Source: Paenibacillus polygoni | Lineage (GTDB): Bacteria; Bacillota; Bacilli; Paenibacillales; Paenibacillaceae | Direction: 5' to 3' | Assembly (NCBI RefSeq): GCF_030263935.1 | Contig: NZ_CP127162.1 | Coordinates: 4,802,001 to 4,866,000, forward strand | DNA: 64,000 bases | In this document: in pieces, positions 8,810 to 18,456 of the stretch | Layout: each line of letters opens with the position of its first letter | Position numbering within the stretch: the first letter of the stretch is position 1 | The notes under the pieces: generated by a model | What the model was told of the DNA's origin: nothing | The model's input: the letters and a program-made list of their open reading frames with translations, nothing else | The model's database searches: none | Translations under genes and position numbers: made by a program

Positions 8810-9499
8810 TTGTTTAAAATATTACTTATTGAAGATGATGCAACCCTTTTTAATGAAATCAAGGAACGACTTGCTCAGTGGTCATATCATGTATATGGAA
8901 TACAGGATTTTGATCAGGTATTTCAAGAGTTTACAGCAATAAAACCAGACCTTGTCATCATTGATATCCAGCTTCCGAAATTTGATGGTTTTCACTGGTG
9001 CCGGATTATTCGGTCACACTCGAATGTGCCGATTATTTTTCTCTCCTCCAGGGATCACCCAACCGATATGGTTATGTCCATGCAGCTCGGTGCCGATGAT
9101 TTTGTACAGAAGCCGTTTCACTTTGATGTGCTGATCGCCAAAATACAGGCTACCCTGCGGCGGGTTTATAATTATAATACTGAGCGCATTGAACTGCGGA
9201 CCTGGCGCGGAGCCACCATCGAGTACGTCAAAAATACAATCTCTAATGAGCAAGGATCGATCGACCTTACTAAAAATGAAATGTTCATTCTCAAAATTTT
9301 AACCGAGCATAAAAACCAGATTGTCAGCAGAGAAAAACTCATCCAAAACTTATGGGATCATGAACACTTTGTCAGCGATAATACCCTGACGGTAAACGTG
9401 AATCGGCTGCGTAAGAAACTTGAAACGATTGGCCTGGGTATCTATATTGAGACAAAAGTGGGACAAGGATATATCGCTACGGAAGAGGTCAGCGTATGA
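8810..9499 (+). CDS. bceR: BceR-type response regulator (OmpR family)
   Basis: A 229-residue two-component regulator with a receiver domain (residues 1-115; acidic pair EDD near residue 8, phospho-acceptor Asp in LVIIDIQLPKFDG near 51, Lys in VQKPFH near 102) and a C-terminal OmpR winged helix (about 125-225) ending ETKVGQGYIA. The start is TTG at 8810 behind GGTGA; no ATG fits. It overlaps bceS by 4 bases (ATGA) and heads the bceRS-bceAB cluster. In this family the regulator switches on the adjacent ABC transporter when peptide antibiotics such as bacitracin are being exported. Confidence 0.92.
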   Translation: MFKILLIEDDATLFNEIKERLAQWSYHVYGIQDFDQVFQEFTAIKPDLVIIDIQLPKFDGFHWCRIIRSHSNVPIIFLSSRDHPTDMVMSMQLGADDFVQKPFHFDVLIAKIQATLRRVYNYNTERIELRTWRGATIEYVKNTISNEQGSIDLTKNEMFILKILTEHKNQIVSREKLIQNLWDHEHFVSDNTLTVNVNRLRKKLETIGLGIYIETKVGQGYIATEEVSV

Positions 9500-10500
9500 T
9501 CTGGACCTTTCTTAAAGAACGCAGAACTTGGCTTCTTCTTTTATTGTCTATACAGCTAATCATTCTGTTTATTTCCTATATCGATAATACAATTCCGTTT
9601 ATGTCCATGCTCTACATTGTTCTTCTTCTCACTCTCCTGTGCACCTGCTTTGTGGTGCTGAGATACACGAAAGAGACGAAATTCTATGCAAATATGAAGA
9701 ATTGGGACCACACTTATGATCTAGCTGAATTACGTAGTGCGGACAGTCCTTTTGAGCAGATTGTTCTGGACGCTGTCACTTTACAGACCGAACGTTACAA
9801 ACGCGAAACTTCTCATCACTATATGCTCCTTGAACAGGAAAAGGACGAGCTGCTCTCCTGGATCCATGAAGTAAAAACACCGCTGACGGCAATGCAACTG
9901 ATGATCGACCGGCTTCCCGATGAGACCCTGCAAAGACAACTGATGTATGAGTGGCTGCGAATTCATCACCTGCTCGACCAGCAGCTGCACCAGAAGCGAA
10001 TTCCTTTTATTCAAAATGATCTCTATATTGAAGTTTCTGAACTGGAGCCTATCATCTACCAAGAAATTCGGGCCTTGAAATCCTGGTGTATTCAAAAAGG
10101 AATCGGTTTTGATGTTTCTCTGACAGAAACGAGTGTACTGACCGATGCCAAATGGCTTGGCTTTATCCTAAGACAGCTGATTACCAATGCAGTAAAATAC
10201 AGTGCATCCTCCGATATTCTTATTGAGAGTTCACGCCTAGATGATCATGTTGTACTCACAATCCAAGATGCAGGCAGAGGAATTGATCCAAAAGACCTGC
10301 CTCGTATTTATGAGCGAGGATTTACTTCCACAACGCATCATGAAGACAGCGCCTCTACGGGAATGGGCTTATATTTGGCAAAACAAGTGGCGGATTCCTT
10401 ACATATTTGTATGAACGTTTCTTCTGTACTTGGAGAAGGTACGACTTTTACTTTGACCTTCCCCAGAAAAAATGAATTTGTTCGTATTACGGGCATGTGA
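9496..10500 (+). CDS. bceS: BceS-type intramembrane-sensing histidine kinase
   Basis: A 334-residue kinase with two membrane helices in the first 60 residues joined by only a few external residues (about SYIDNTIPFM). This is the hallmark of intramembrane-sensing kinases, which get their signal from the partner ABC permease rather than from a sensor domain. The phospho-acceptor His lies in SWIHEVKTPLTAMQ near residue 125, the N-box in LITNAVKYSASSD, and the G-boxes in DAGRGID and TGMGLYLAK. It is translationally coupled to bceR by a 4-base overlap. An 87-bp gap with a separate bceA promoter region follows. Confidence 0.93.
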   Translation: MIWTFLKERRTWLLLLLSIQLIILFISYIDNTIPFMSMLYIVLLLTLLCTCFVVLRYTKETKFYANMKNWDHTYDLAELRSADSPFEQIVLDAVTLQTERYKRETSHHYMLLEQEKDELLSWIHEVKTPLTAMQLMIDRLPDETLQRQLMYEWLRIHHLLDQQLHQKRIPFIQNDLYIEVSELEPIIYQEIRALKSWCIQKGIGFDVSLTETSVLTDAKWLGFILRQLITNAVKYSASSDILIESSRLDDHVVLTIQDAGRGIDPKDLPRIYERGFTSTTHHEDSASTGMGLYLAKQVADSLHICMNVSSVLGEGTTFTLTFPRKNEFVRITGM

Positions 10501-10511
10501 CAACATCGTCA

Positions 10512-10570
10512 CATGCTTTTGTATATTGTTCGTTAAATCGAAGGAAAGCCGGCACTGCTTTTATTATGAT
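10512..10570 (+). promoter_or_regulatory. Candidate BceR-dependent promoter of bceAB
   Basis: The 87-bp gap before bceA holds an inverted-repeat-like TCACA-N6-TGTAT and, further down, TATTATGAT as a possible -10 without a good -35. A weak -35 fits an activator-dependent promoter as known for bceAB-type operons. The repeat spacing differs from the published BceR site, so this is a guess. Confidence 0.3.
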
Positions 10571-10596
10571 AGATACATAACAAAGGAGTGAGTGAA

Positions 10597-11352
10597 TTGA
10601 TCATACTTGAAGCAAGTAAAATTCATAAAACATACGGGAATAAATTCAACAAACAAGAAGTCCTCAAAGGCATAGACCTTCGAGTTAATAAAGGGGAATT
10701 CGTAAGCATTATGGGAGCTTCGGGTTCGGGTAAAACAACCCTGCTGAACGTCCTTTCATCCATTGACCGGGTAAGCCAAGGAACGATTCAGATTGAGGGC
10801 AAAGACTTTACAGCGATGAAGGAAAAACAGCTGGCAGAGTTCCGCAAACATCATCTGGGCTTTATTTTTCAGGAGTATAACTTACTGGACACACTGACAG
10901 TTCGGGAAAACGTACTGCTGCCGCTGTCCATCAAGAATGTATCCAAAAAAGAAGCGAACGAAAAGTTTCAGAACATTGCTTCTGAGCTTGGAATCTATGA
11001 GCTGAAGGATAAATATCCGAGCGAAATTTCAGGCGGCCAAAAGCAGCGCACCTCTGCAGCAAGGGCCTTTATCCATGATCCGAGTATTATTTTTGCTGAT
11101 GAACCAACGGGCGCTCTCGATTCCAAGTCCGCTTCGGATCTGCTCAATAAACTGAGCGACATGAATGAGAAACACCAAGCGACAATTATTATGGTGACGC
11201 ATGATCCGGTAGCAGCCAGTTACTGCAGCCGAGTTGTCTTTATCAAGGACGGCCAGATCTATACTCAGCTTAATAAAGGGGAAGAATCAAGACAATCTTT
11301 CTTTAATGACATTATTAAAACACAAGGCGTGCTGGGCGGTGTTCAAGAGTGA
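10597..11352 (+). CDS. bceA: BceA-type ABC transporter ATPase (peptide antibiotic resistance)
   Basis: An ATP-binding subunit of about 251 residues. Walker A is GASGSGKTT near residue 40, the Q-loop is in [10 protein letters not shown], the signature is EISGGQKQR, Walker B is [12 protein letters not shown] and the switch His is in MVTHD. GTG at 10588 could open the frame 9 bases earlier, but it overlaps the AAAGGAG ribosome binding site, so TTG at 10597 (8 nt spacing) is preferred. The gene overlaps bceB by 4 bases (GTGA). With BceB it forms a flux sensor and resistance pump against cell-wall-active peptides. Confidence 0.93.
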   Translation: MIILEASKIHKTYGNKFNKQEVLKGIDLRVNKGEFVSIMGASGSGKTTLLNVLSSIDRVSQGTIQIEGKDFTAMKEKQLAEFRKHHLGFIFQEYNLLDTLTVRENVLLPLSIKNVSKKEANEKFQNIASELGIYELKDKYPSEISGGQKQRTSAARAFIHDPSIIFADEPTGALDSKSASDLLNKLSDMNEKHQATIIMVTHDPVAASYCSRVVFIKDGQIYTQLNKGEESRQSFFNDIIKTQGVLGGVQE

Positions 11353-13304
11353 ACCTTAACTACCTGATCTTTCGCAACTTAAAGAAAAATATTAAAAATT
11401 ATTATTTATATGTCTTTGCTCTTATTTTTAGCGTAGCCCTATACTTTTCATTTGTTACGCTTCAGTACGATCCTGCGATGGATGAGGCAGCCGGGTCAGT
11501 AAAAGGAGGCGCTGCAATCGGTGCTGCCTCTGTCCTACTTGTCGCTATTGTTGCTATATTCTTGCTGTATGCAAATACGATCTTTATTAAACGGCGCAGT
11601 AAAGAAATCGGATTATTTCAGCTGATTGGTCTCACGAAAGGAAAGATATTTCAAATCCTCAGTGCTGAGAATCTCATTCTTTATTTTGGCTCCATGGTCG
11701 TCGGTATTGCGTCTGGATTTGCGGTTTCCCGCTTGGTGCTGATGATTCTGTTCAAAATCCTCCAAGTCGATGAAATTGCAAAACTGCGTTTTTCTACAGA
11801 GGCACTTTCTCAAACGATTATGGTGTTCGCAGCGATCTATCTGCTTATCATGGTCATGAACTACCTGTTTATTAAGCGCCAGAGTATTCTCTCCCTATTT
11901 CGTGTTACTTCTTCTACACAGCAGCGTGTACAGAAGATGTCTGTATGGGAAATCATTATGGGACTGCTCGGCTTAGCTCTCATTATCATTGGCTATTATG
12001 TATCCTCTCAGCTCTTCGGAGGTAAATTTACCGAGATGAATCAGCTGATGATCGGGATGCTTTTTATTCTGGCAAGTGTCATTATCGGAACCTATCTGTT
12101 CTATAAAGGATCGGTAAGCTTTATTTTTAATCTGATTCGTAAACATCGTAAAGGCTACTTATCGATAAGTGAAGTGCTTTCTCTGTCGTCCATTATGTTC
12201 CGGATGAAGTCAAATGCGCTATTACTCACGATTATCACTACCGTGTCGGCGCTTGCGATCGGTCTTCTGTCACTTAGCTATATTTCATATTACTCAGCAG
12301 ATTCAACAGCTAAGAACAGTGTTCCTAATGACTTTTCATTTTCTACAGTAGAAACGAAGGATAAATTTCTAACAGAGCTTACGAACCAGCAAATTGCATA
12401 TAAAGAAACGTTTAGAGAGCCGGTTATGCTGAAATTTGATATTTCACATATTTTGATTGGCGACAATACAATTTCTAGTAGTTTAAAAGACAGCTTTGTC
12501 ATTCCTGTCATTTCAAAATCACAGGCGGGCAGCATAGATGTAAAACCGGGGGAAGTCCAATTCGCAGGTTATACCGGCGCAATCAGCTCATTTATGACGC
12601 TGAAAGATAAAGGTGAAGTAACCCTTCTTGGACCAACAAAATCACAGACATTGCAGCTCACTGGCATGAACGAAGAATCTCTGCTCAGTTATTATTACAG
12701 CGGCGGAATGCCTACTGCCATCGTTGATGACAGTGTATATGAAGAATTCCGCGAAGAGTATGATTCGGAGTACCAGAGTGAATATAATTCTGCATATTAT
12801 GGCATCGATATCACCGATCGTTCCAAGCTCTCTGCTGCTAATGATATTTTTCATGCACAAGGGTTTGACTCCCAAAGTTCCTCTCATCTGGGGTTATCTC
12901 AGCTGGATATGAAGCTGGCACAGATCGAAAATATGGGTCTGATCATGTTTATTGTCGGATTCTTGGGACTTACATTCCTAATTACTTCCGGATGTATCCT
13001 ATACTTTAAACAAATGGACGAAAGTGAGGAAGAACGACAAAACTATACGATTTTACGGAAACTCGGGTTCACACAAGGCAATCTGCTTCGCGGCATTCAG
13101 TATAAGCAGCTATTTAACTTTGGGATTCCGCTGATGGTAGGACTGTGTCACAGCTATTTTGCGGTAAAATCAGGCTGGTTCTTCTTCGGAACAGAAATGC
13201 TCACACCTATGATTCTGGTTATGGTGGTGTATACCGTTCTTTATTCCATCTTTGGCATTCTGTCTGTACTGTATTATAAAAAAGTAATTAAAGAGTCATT
13301 ATAG
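11349..13304 (+). CDS. bceB: BceB-type ABC transporter permease with large extracellular domain
   Basis: A 651-residue permease of the FtsX/BceB architecture: an N-terminal span, further spans through about residue 305, an extracellular domain of roughly 200 residues (about 310-520) and three C-terminal spans. [18 protein letters not shown] is the coupling-helix region typical of the family. The large external loop binds the lipid II-linked antibiotic complex and signals to BceS. The GTG start overlaps the bceA stop. The C-terminal coupling motif appears again as [13 protein letters not shown]. It ends the cluster at a terminator shared with the convergent MFS gene. Confidence 0.92.
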   Translation: MNLNYLIFRNLKKNIKNYYLYVFALIFSVALYFSFVTLQYDPAMDEAAGSVKGGAAIGAASVLLVAIVAIFLLYANTIFIKRRSKEIGLFQLIGLTKGKIFQILSAENLILYFGSMVVGIASGFAVSRLVLMILFKILQVDEIAKLRFSTEALSQTIMVFAAIYLLIMVMNYLFIKRQSILSLFRVTSSTQQRVQKMSVWEIIMGLLGLALIIIGYYVSSQLFGGKFTEMNQLMIGMLFILASVIIGTYLFYKGSVSFIFNLIRKHRKGYLSISEVLSLSSIMFRMKSNALLLTIITTVSALAIGLLSLSYISYYSADSTAKNSVPNDFSFSTVETKDKFLTELTNQQIAYKETFREPVMLKFDISHILIGDNTISSSLKDSFVIPVISKSQAGSIDVKPGEVQFAGYTGAISSFMTLKDKGEVTLLGPTKSQTLQLTGMNEESLLSYYYSGGMPTAIVDDSVYEEFREEYDSEYQSEYNSAYYGIDITDRSKLSAANDIFHAQGFDSQSSSHLGLSQLDMKLAQIENMGLIMFIVGFLGLTFLITSGCILYFKQMDESEEERQNYTILRKLGFTQGNLLRGIQYKQLFNFGIPLMVGLCHSYFAVKSGWFFFGTEMLTPMILVMVVYTVLYSIFGILSVLYYKKVIKESL

Positions 13305-13345
13305 AGAGTCTTTCCCCATTTAGCCCTTCTGCATCTGTACACTTG

Positions 13346-13398
13346 AAAAAAAGGCCGCAAGCCCTGTTATTCATGGGTTTGCGGCCTTCTGTATTTTA
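13346..13398. terminator. Bidirectional terminator between bceB and the MFS transporter
   Basis: 14-bp stem AAGGCCGCAAGCCC / GGGTTTGCGGCCTT (one G-T pair) with an A-run before and T-rich sequence after, serving two convergent operons. Confidence 0.88.
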
Positions 13399-13400
13399 TT

Positions 13401-14624
13401 CTAATTAAGCACTTTTAGTGTATGGTCCTGCGCTTCTGCCTTCTCTTTTCTGCCTACCATTACGTAGTACACGAAGAATGAGATCACAAGCAGTCCTGCC
13501 ATCACCATGTACATCCCTCTATATCCAATGAATGGAGTCAGGAACCCAAGTAAGAACGGACCTACGCCGATTCCAAGATCTAAGAAGATATAAAAGGTAG
13601 AGGTAGCCAGCCCCATACGGTGTACAGGTGATTTTTTCACTGCATATGCCTGTGCACTTGCCTGGGTTGTACCATATCCAAGACCTACAAATACCGCAGA
13701 CAGTAAGAGGATGAGTCCTGAATGAACCTGACTAAGCATGATCATAGCAATAATAAAACAGATAATAGCCGGATACATTACAAAGTTAACGCCATGTTTA
13801 TCAAACCATTTGCCTGTGAACGGTCTTGTCAGAATAACAACAACCGCATATACGATGAAGAAGAAACTGACGACTTCTGTAAGATTGATCTGTCCAGCAT
13901 ACAGTTTTAAGTAAGAAAGAATGCTAGAATAGGCAAGCCCCATAAACAGAATTGTGATCGCAATAGGTATTGCCTTAGGCTCGAAGAAATTAGAGATTTT
14001 AAAGCCTTTCATTTCACTCTTTTGTTCTGCAGTCAGCGTAAGTTTAGGCACGTTCAAGAATAAGCCGGCCAGCAGTGAGAATACAGCAAGTACAGCACAT
14101 AATACAAAGTTTCCTGTGACTGAGCTGTTATTACTGATCAATACACCGAGGAAGGGCCCGATTGCAGAAGCAACGATAATACTTACCCCGTAATAGCCTG
14201 TCCCTTCCCCTCTTCTGCTGTGTGGTATAAGACTAGCAGAGATGGTACCTGTGGCTGTCGAAGCCAAAGCAAACGCTAAACCATGAAAGAAACGAATAAC
14301 AAGCAAGGTAGTTATACTGCTGATAAAGAAGTAACACAAGCTAAGGATGGTAAAGAAAATAAGTCCTATAAATAACATACGTCTACGACCTACATTCTCC
14401 ATCAATCTTCCCGCTGCAATACGACCAATAAGAGCGCCGATAACAAAAATACTAGATCCTAACGCTGCGATGCCATCACTGACATGAAACTCATCGATCG
14501 CATAGGAAGGAATAATAACGACAAGCAAATAAAAACATAAAAACAATAAGAAGTTCACACCAAAAACGATGAGGAAGTCTTTTGTCCATAATCGTTCTCT
14601 TGTATCTGCAGTTTCCAACTCCAT
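13401..14624 (-). CDS. MFS drug/metabolite efflux transporter
   Basis: About 407 residues with 12 predicted spans and the MFS motif-A region GRIAAGRLMENVGRRRMLF between spans two and three. The general pattern (charged N-terminus, GIAALGSSIFVIGALIGR) is that of bacterial drug:H+ antiporters of the YwoG/YfmO kind. It is the second gene of a MarR-MFS operon: the ATG at 14624 overlaps the marR stop (TGATG); a GTG three bases earlier is an alternative. MarR-MFS pairs usually export the compound that relieves the repressor. Substrate unknown. Confidence 0.85.
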   Translation of the reverse strand: MELETADTRERLWTKDFLIVFGVNFLLFLCFYLLVVIIPSYAIDEFHVSDGIAALGSSIFVIGALIGRIAAGRLMENVGRRRMLFIGLIFFTILSLCYFFISSITTLLVIRFFHGLAFALASTATGTISASLIPHSRRGEGTGYYGVSIIVASAIGPFLGVLISNNSSVTGNFVLCAVLAVFSLLAGLFLNVPKLTLTAEQKSEMKGFKISNFFEPKAIPIAITILFMGLAYSSILSYLKLYAGQINLTEVVSFFFIVYAVVVILTRPFTGKWFDKHGVNFVMYPAIICFIIAMIMLSQVHSGLILLLSAVFVGLGYGTTQASAQAYAVKKSPVHRMGLATSTFYIFLDLGIGVGPFLLGFLTPFIGYRGMYMVMAGLLVISFFVYYVMVGRKEKAEAQDHTLKVLN

Positions 14625-15052
14625 CACCTTTTTTCAATAATTTTGTTTCGGACTTGATCCATCACCTGAATGACCAAATTCTGTTCCTCAGGCGTTACTC
14701 CCTCCATAATGCTCTTCTCATACTCATCCAGCAGAAGACGGATTTGCGATGCTGTTTCCTTGCCCTTCTCCGATAACTGGATCCTTTTCTCCCGCTTGTC
14801 ACTGACCGGAACTTGCTCCACATATCCAAGACGCAGAAGCGTCATTACCGTTCTTGTAATCGTTGGTTTCTCCACATATAAATGTTTGGATAGCTCCACG
14901 AGCGAAAAACTAGTCTGGTACATATCAAGGTAATACATGATAGACCACTGGGCGTTGTGAAGCTCATAATTCGCAAGAATACGATTCAGCTCACTGACAA
15001 AGGGACGATAAAGCAAAAAGTATTTATGAAAAAAAGTTCTATGGTCCTCCAT
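14624..15052 (-). CDS. MarR-family transcriptional repressor (of the MFS efflux gene)
   Basis: A 142-residue winged-helix protein with helix-turn-helix LVELSKHLYVEKPTITRTV and wing LEQVPVSDKREKRIQLSEKG-like residues (LGYVEQVPVSDKREKRI). It begins with ATG behind GGAGG. It is co-transcribed with the downstream MFS pump from a consensus promoter that carries two palindromes, so it most likely represses its own operon until a small molecule releases it. No cysteine-based redox motif stands out. Confidence 0.9.
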   Translation of the reverse strand: MEDHRTFFHKYFLLYRPFVSELNRILANYELHNAQWSIMYYLDMYQTSFSLVELSKHLYVEKPTITRTVMTLLRLGYVEQVPVSDKREKRIQLSEKGKETASQIRLLLDEYEKSIMEGVTPEEQNLVIQVMDQVRNKIIEKR

Positions 15053-15070
15053 TTTAAACCTCCGAAATTT

Positions 15071-15087
15071 AGTTACTCTAGGTAACT
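15071..15087 (-). promoter_or_regulatory. Palindromic operator of the marR-MFS operon
   Basis: AGTTACTCTAGGTAACT is a 17-bp near-perfect palindrome lying at about +10 relative to the promoter, between the -10 box and the ribosome binding site. A site here would block RNA polymerase, as expected for MarR autorepression. Confidence 0.65.
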
Positions 15088-15096
15088 ACTTTCTTA

Positions 15097-15125
15097 AGTA
15101 TAGTGATAATTCTTACATATGTAAA
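15097..15125 (-). promoter_or_regulatory. Sigma-A promoter of the marR-MFS operon, with a palindrome over the -35
   Basis: On the minus strand TTTACA (15125-15120), a 17-nt spacer and TATACT (15102-15097) form a near-consensus promoter. A perfect 12-bp palindrome TTACATATGTAA at 15113-15124 overlaps the -35 box and may be a second regulator site. Confidence 0.75.
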
Positions 15126-15225
15126 GTTTTTTTCTGAAAACTTTTGTAAAACTCCCGCTTTTTTTCAGGATGTTTCATTATTCGTTCTATTTGTGAAGAT
15201 GCCGCCCAGCTCGTAAGTTAAGACG

Positions 15226-15272
15226 AAAAAAGCAACCTCCCTCTGGCTTCCTTACCAGGGTGATTGCTTTTT
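15226..15272 (-). terminator. Terminator of the DoxX gene
   Basis: Stem AGCAA-CCTC-CCTCTGG / CCAGGG-TGA-TTGCT with small internal mismatches; on the minus strand it is followed by TTTTTTCG. It lies 17 bases past the doxX stop. Confidence 0.75.
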
Positions 15273-15289
15273 GTTCTGCCAATGACAGA

Positions 15290-15682
15290 TTAGTTCGTTT
15301 TCGCTTTTTTGAAAATCAAATGATCAAGTGACCAGCGTGTTACTTCTGCAAATACAAGATACAGAGCAATGAGCATGAACGAGAGATCAAGCTCGTACCC
15401 ATTAAGCAGCCCCATAGAGAGCTTAGTAGTTAGTACGGCTCCAAGCAGAATAATGAACAAGATAGCGGACACATAACGTGTAAACAAACCGAGGATCAGC
15501 AGAATTCCTCCGATAAGTTCGACAGGCCCCACGATATAAGCCATAAATCCAGGAATATGGATACTCTCAAACCATCCAGCTACATTGCCAAGCCCTGTGT
15601 TGAACTTGTCCATCCCATGTGCAAGAAATAAAATACCGAACACAACTCTCATAATCGTAGTCACTATATTCATTTTCATCAT
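15290..15682 (-). CDS. DoxX-family integral membrane protein
   Basis: 130 residues with four hydrophobic segments and the family signature RVVFGILFLAHGMDKF in span one and GPVELIGGILLILGLFTR in spans two and three. DoxX-like proteins are linked to thiol and oxidative-stress responses in some bacteria, but the biochemical role is uncertain. Two ATG codons lie in tandem; the second (15679) has the better distance from GGGGGAAG. The gene stands alone with its own terminator. Confidence 0.85.
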   Translation of the reverse strand: MMKMNIVTTIMRVVFGILFLAHGMDKFNTGLGNVAGWFESIHIPGFMAYIVGPVELIGGILLILGLFTRYVSAILFIILLGAVLTTKLSMGLLNGYELDLSFMLIALYLVFAEVTRWSLDHLIFKKAKTN

Positions 15683-15908
15683 ACTTCCCCCTAAATACGT
15701 CTCAATATATTAGTAATACAGAACTTTTATTTATATACATAATTACATGGCACTTGTGTTCATGTCAACAAAAATATAGTTAATATATATTTTATATTTG
15801 TATTTCTAATATTTTAACCTGCTTAATGATCCCAAAACTGTGCGATTCTCCCCACAAAGTGATAAACTATAAGGAATGATAAGGTTGGGATGAAAGGATG
15901 AATAACCC

Positions 15909-16460
15909 TTGGATATTGGCTCTACCATTCGTTCTATACGTAAACGCAAAAACATTACCATTGCTCAAATATGTGAAATGACAGGTTTATCTCAAGGTTT
16001 CATGAGTCAGGTGGAGACGAACAAGACCTCTCCCTCTATTGCTACACTTGAACATATTGCTGGGGCACTGGGGGTTCCTTTAGCTTATTTACTGCTGAAG
16101 AAAGAAGAACAGATGCAGATTATTCGCAAGGAAGATCGAAAGCAGACCTCAAGCGGGCCTGATGAGCTGAAAGTATCTCATCTTGCCACCACCAAGCACG
16201 GCCGTATGATGATTGTTGAAATGCCGCCTGGATCTTCTACCGGAGAGGAGCCGCACGCTCACGAAGGGGAAGAAGTTCATCTTGTCATGAAGGGAACAAT
16301 CTTAGCTGAACAAGGAGAAGATGAAATAGTACTAACGGAAGGTGATTCCTTTAGCTGGAATGCCTGTACTCCGCACAAAGTAAAAAATATTGGTGAGGAA
16401 ACAGCACTCATCATGATCTCGGTATATACAGACGAACCCAAAGATTGGACTGTGCTTTAG
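15909..16460 (+). CDS. XRE-family regulator with C-terminal cupin domain
   Basis: 183 residues: an N-terminal helix-turn-helix (residues 4-60, IRSIRKRKNITIAQICEMTG then LSQGFMSQVE) joined to a cupin barrel (about 105-175; metal-type histidines in EEPHAHEGEEVHLV and HKVKN). This HTH-cupin fusion is common in regulators of amine, amino-acid or small-metabolite catabolism, where the cupin senses the ligand. The start is TTG at 15909 behind AAAGGA; the ATG at 15898 is out of frame. It stands alone between divergent doxX and convergent sulP, so its targets cannot be read from context. Confidence 0.87.
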   Translation: MDIGSTIRSIRKRKNITIAQICEMTGLSQGFMSQVETNKTSPSIATLEHIAGALGVPLAYLLLKKEEQMQIIRKEDRKQTSSGPDELKVSHLATTKHGRMMIVEMPPGSSTGEEPHAHEGEEVHLVMKGTILAEQGEDEIVLTEGDSFSWNACTPHKVKNIGEETALIMISVYTDEPKDWTVL

Positions 16461-16497
16461 CCAGCCATACAATCCAGGAGTGAAACGACACAATTAC

Positions 16498-16535
16498 AAA
16501 AAAAGCCTGCACTGACATAGGTCAGAGCAGGCTTT
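16498..16535. terminator. Bidirectional terminator between XRE-cupin and SulP genes
   Basis: AAGCCTGC / GCAGGCTT outer stem with inner CTGAC / GTCAG. The long A-run on the plus strand gives the SulP transcript a strong U-tail. Confidence 0.85.
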
Positions 16536-16543
16536 GCTATTAT

Positions 16544-18340
16544 CTATTCAGCCCCTGTGCTGAGATGAGCAGCTGGGCTATGCTTTATTTTTCTTAATTG
16601 AAGAAGGGAGTCTTTTATGTCTTGTCCATCTTCCATTTGCTTGCTGCAGAGCACACTGCACTCACGGAAAGCGGCATGCTGACAGCCATAGCATGTACCA
16701 TGCTGAATGCGGGTCAAGGCCTCATTAATCGCTTCTCCGGTATGATCATAGAAATGAGATTCTCCGATCTTCTGGTATAATCCAGTCCGCTGTAATAAGG
16801 ATAACGGCTGTGACTGAATACCCGAAATGAGCAGCTTGCCTCCTGCAGAATGCACCTTTTCGACAAGTGTTTCTAACATGAGTTCAGCTGTTGTATCCAT
16901 AAAAGGAACTTTCCCCATTCGAAGCAAAATCACTTTATTCTTTTCTGCCGCGGATAAAGGAATCGTGTCATCAAACCGGTAAGCTGCACCAAAAAATAAC
17001 GGCCCTTCCATCGTGTAAATTCCAATTTGCGGGCAATCATGATGTTCGCTCACCATATGAGGTTTTACTTTGACGGTCTCTGGATCAGGGAGTACTTTAG
17101 ATACGTTATGCGTATCTCCCATTTGCTTCACAAACAGAATAGCGGCGAGCACAAGACCTACCTCAACCGCAAGCGTTAAATCCGTAAACACGGTAAGCAA
17201 AAAGGTAATGACAAGCACGATGGAATCTCCCGTCTTTGTCTTGAACAAACGAGCAAACTCTTTTCGCTCACTCATATTCCACGCAACCACCATCAACACA
17301 GGCGCCATAGCTGCTAGAGGAATGTTTGAAGCGTAAGGTGCAAATAGTAAAAGGATTAAGAATACAACGATCCCGTGAATGATCCCTGACATCGGGGATA
17401 CGGCACCGCTTTTAATATTGGTAGCTGTTCTTGCGATCGCTCCGGTTGCGGCAATCCCGCCAAACATCGGAGCAGCAATATTCGCAATGCCTTGACCGAT
17501 AAGTTCTCTGTTACTGTCATGCTTTTCTCCCGTCATTCCATCAGCAACGACCGCAGATAGCAAGGACTCAATGGCTCCGAGCATCGCAATCACAAAAGCA
17601 GGCTGTATGAGCTGTGTTATTCGTTCCCAAGTAATATGAGGGAACTGAAACTTAGGAAGTTCACTCGGAATAGCCCCATACGCAGAACCAATGGTAGCTA
17701 CTTCGCCTTTAAAGAACAGACTTGCTACCACAGTTGCCAGGACTAGACCCACTAGGGATCCAGGCACTTTAGGAGCATATTTTTTCAGCACTAAAATAGC
17801 CACCAAAGAGACGACAGCTGTGATGATACTATATATATTTATAGTAGAGATGTGAGCACCAATCTCTTTCATATTGTCGATAAAAGCTTCGTGACGCTCC
17901 ATCCCGGTGAGACCTAGAAAATTCCCAATCTGACCTGTAAAAATAATAACCGCAATCCCTGCTGTGAACCCGATGGTAACCGGTCTTGGAATAAACTTAA
18001 TAAGTACTCCAAGCTTAAATACGCCCATCAGTACCAACAAGACACCCGCCATCATCCCTGCAATAAGCAGGTTTTCATATCCATACTGCATCCCAATCGC
18101 AAAAAGAATCGGGATAAAGGCGCCCGTCGGGCCGCCAATCTGAAACTTTGACCCACCAAACAAGGAGATCAGAATCCCGGCAATAATCGTCGTATAAATT
18201 CCGTACTCCGGTTTCACACCGGATGCAATAGCAAAAGCCATCCCTAGAGGAATGGCAATAATTCCAACGATTGTACCTGACACGATATCCTTACGCAAAG
18301 AAGCCATATTATAGCCTTTGAATCGGCCCCATCCTGTCAT
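16544..18340 (-). CDS. SulP-family anion transporter with STAS domain and cysteine-rich tail
   Basis: 598 residues from ATG 18340 (AAGAAGG at 9 nt). A longer frame runs upstream but crosses the promoter, so it is not used. Residues about 10-420 hold the SulP membrane domain (MAFAIASG, IGGPTGAF, TATNIKSGAVSPMSGI). Residues about 430-545 hold the cytoplasmic STAS domain. The family moves sulfate, bicarbonate or organic anions. The C-terminus carries a cluster C550-x2-C553-x8-C-x3-C not needed for transport, which could bind metal or respond to redox. It follows an ArsR gene on the same strand but has its own promoter. Substrate cannot be assigned. Confidence 0.88.
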   Translation of the reverse strand: MTGWGRFKGYNMASLRKDIVSGTIVGIIAIPLGMAFAIASGVKPEYGIYTTIIAGILISLFGGSKFQIGGPTGAFIPILFAIGMQYGYENLLIAGMMAGVLLVLMGVFKLGVLIKFIPRPVTIGFTAGIAVIIFTGQIGNFLGLTGMERHEAFIDNMKEIGAHISTINIYSIITAVVSLVAILVLKKYAPKVPGSLVGLVLATVVASLFFKGEVATIGSAYGAIPSELPKFQFPHITWERITQLIQPAFVIAMLGAIESLLSAVVADGMTGEKHDSNRELIGQGIANIAAPMFGGIAATGAIARTATNIKSGAVSPMSGIIHGIVVFLILLLFAPYASNIPLAAMAPVLMVVAWNMSERKEFARLFKTKTGDSIVLVITFLLTVFTDLTLAVEVGLVLAAILFVKQMGDTHNVSKVLPDPETVKVKPHMVSEHHDCPQIGIYTMEGPLFFGAAYRFDDTIPLSAAEKNKVILLRMGKVPFMDTTAELMLETLVEKVHSAGGKLLISGIQSQPLSLLQRTGLYQKIGESHFYDHTGEAINEALTRIQHGTCYGCQHAAFRECSVLCSKQMEDGQDIKDSLLQLRKIKHSPAAHLSTGAE

Positions 18341-18391
18341 ATACGATAACCTTCTTTTCTTTAAATATTTGATTATTTGAATATATGAAGT

Positions 18392-18420
18392 ATAATACGA
18401 CGCCATGCCAAAAAAATCAA
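18392..18420 (-). promoter_or_regulatory. Promoter of the SulP gene with repeat-rich operator region
   Basis: Minus strand TTGATT (18420-18415), 17-nt spacer, TATTAT (18397-18392). Just downstream (about 18365-18390) AT-rich repeats of ATTCAAAT/AATCAAAT type resemble the loose dyads bound by ArsR/SmtB proteins. This supports the ATG at 18340 as the true start. Confidence 0.6.
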
Positions 18421-18456
18421 CGTCAAAAATCACAACACGCTCACTTTCGCGTCTTG

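Noticed and set aside
15898..15981. 27-codon ATG frame overlapping the start of the XRE-cupin gene
   Set aside because: The ATG follows a plausible site, but the TTG frame gives the conserved HTH N-terminus; the small frame is more likely chance than a leader peptide.
18341..18433. N-terminal extension of SulP (629 residues)
   Set aside because: It overlaps the promoter elements at 18392-18420; ATG 18340 has a good ribosome site.
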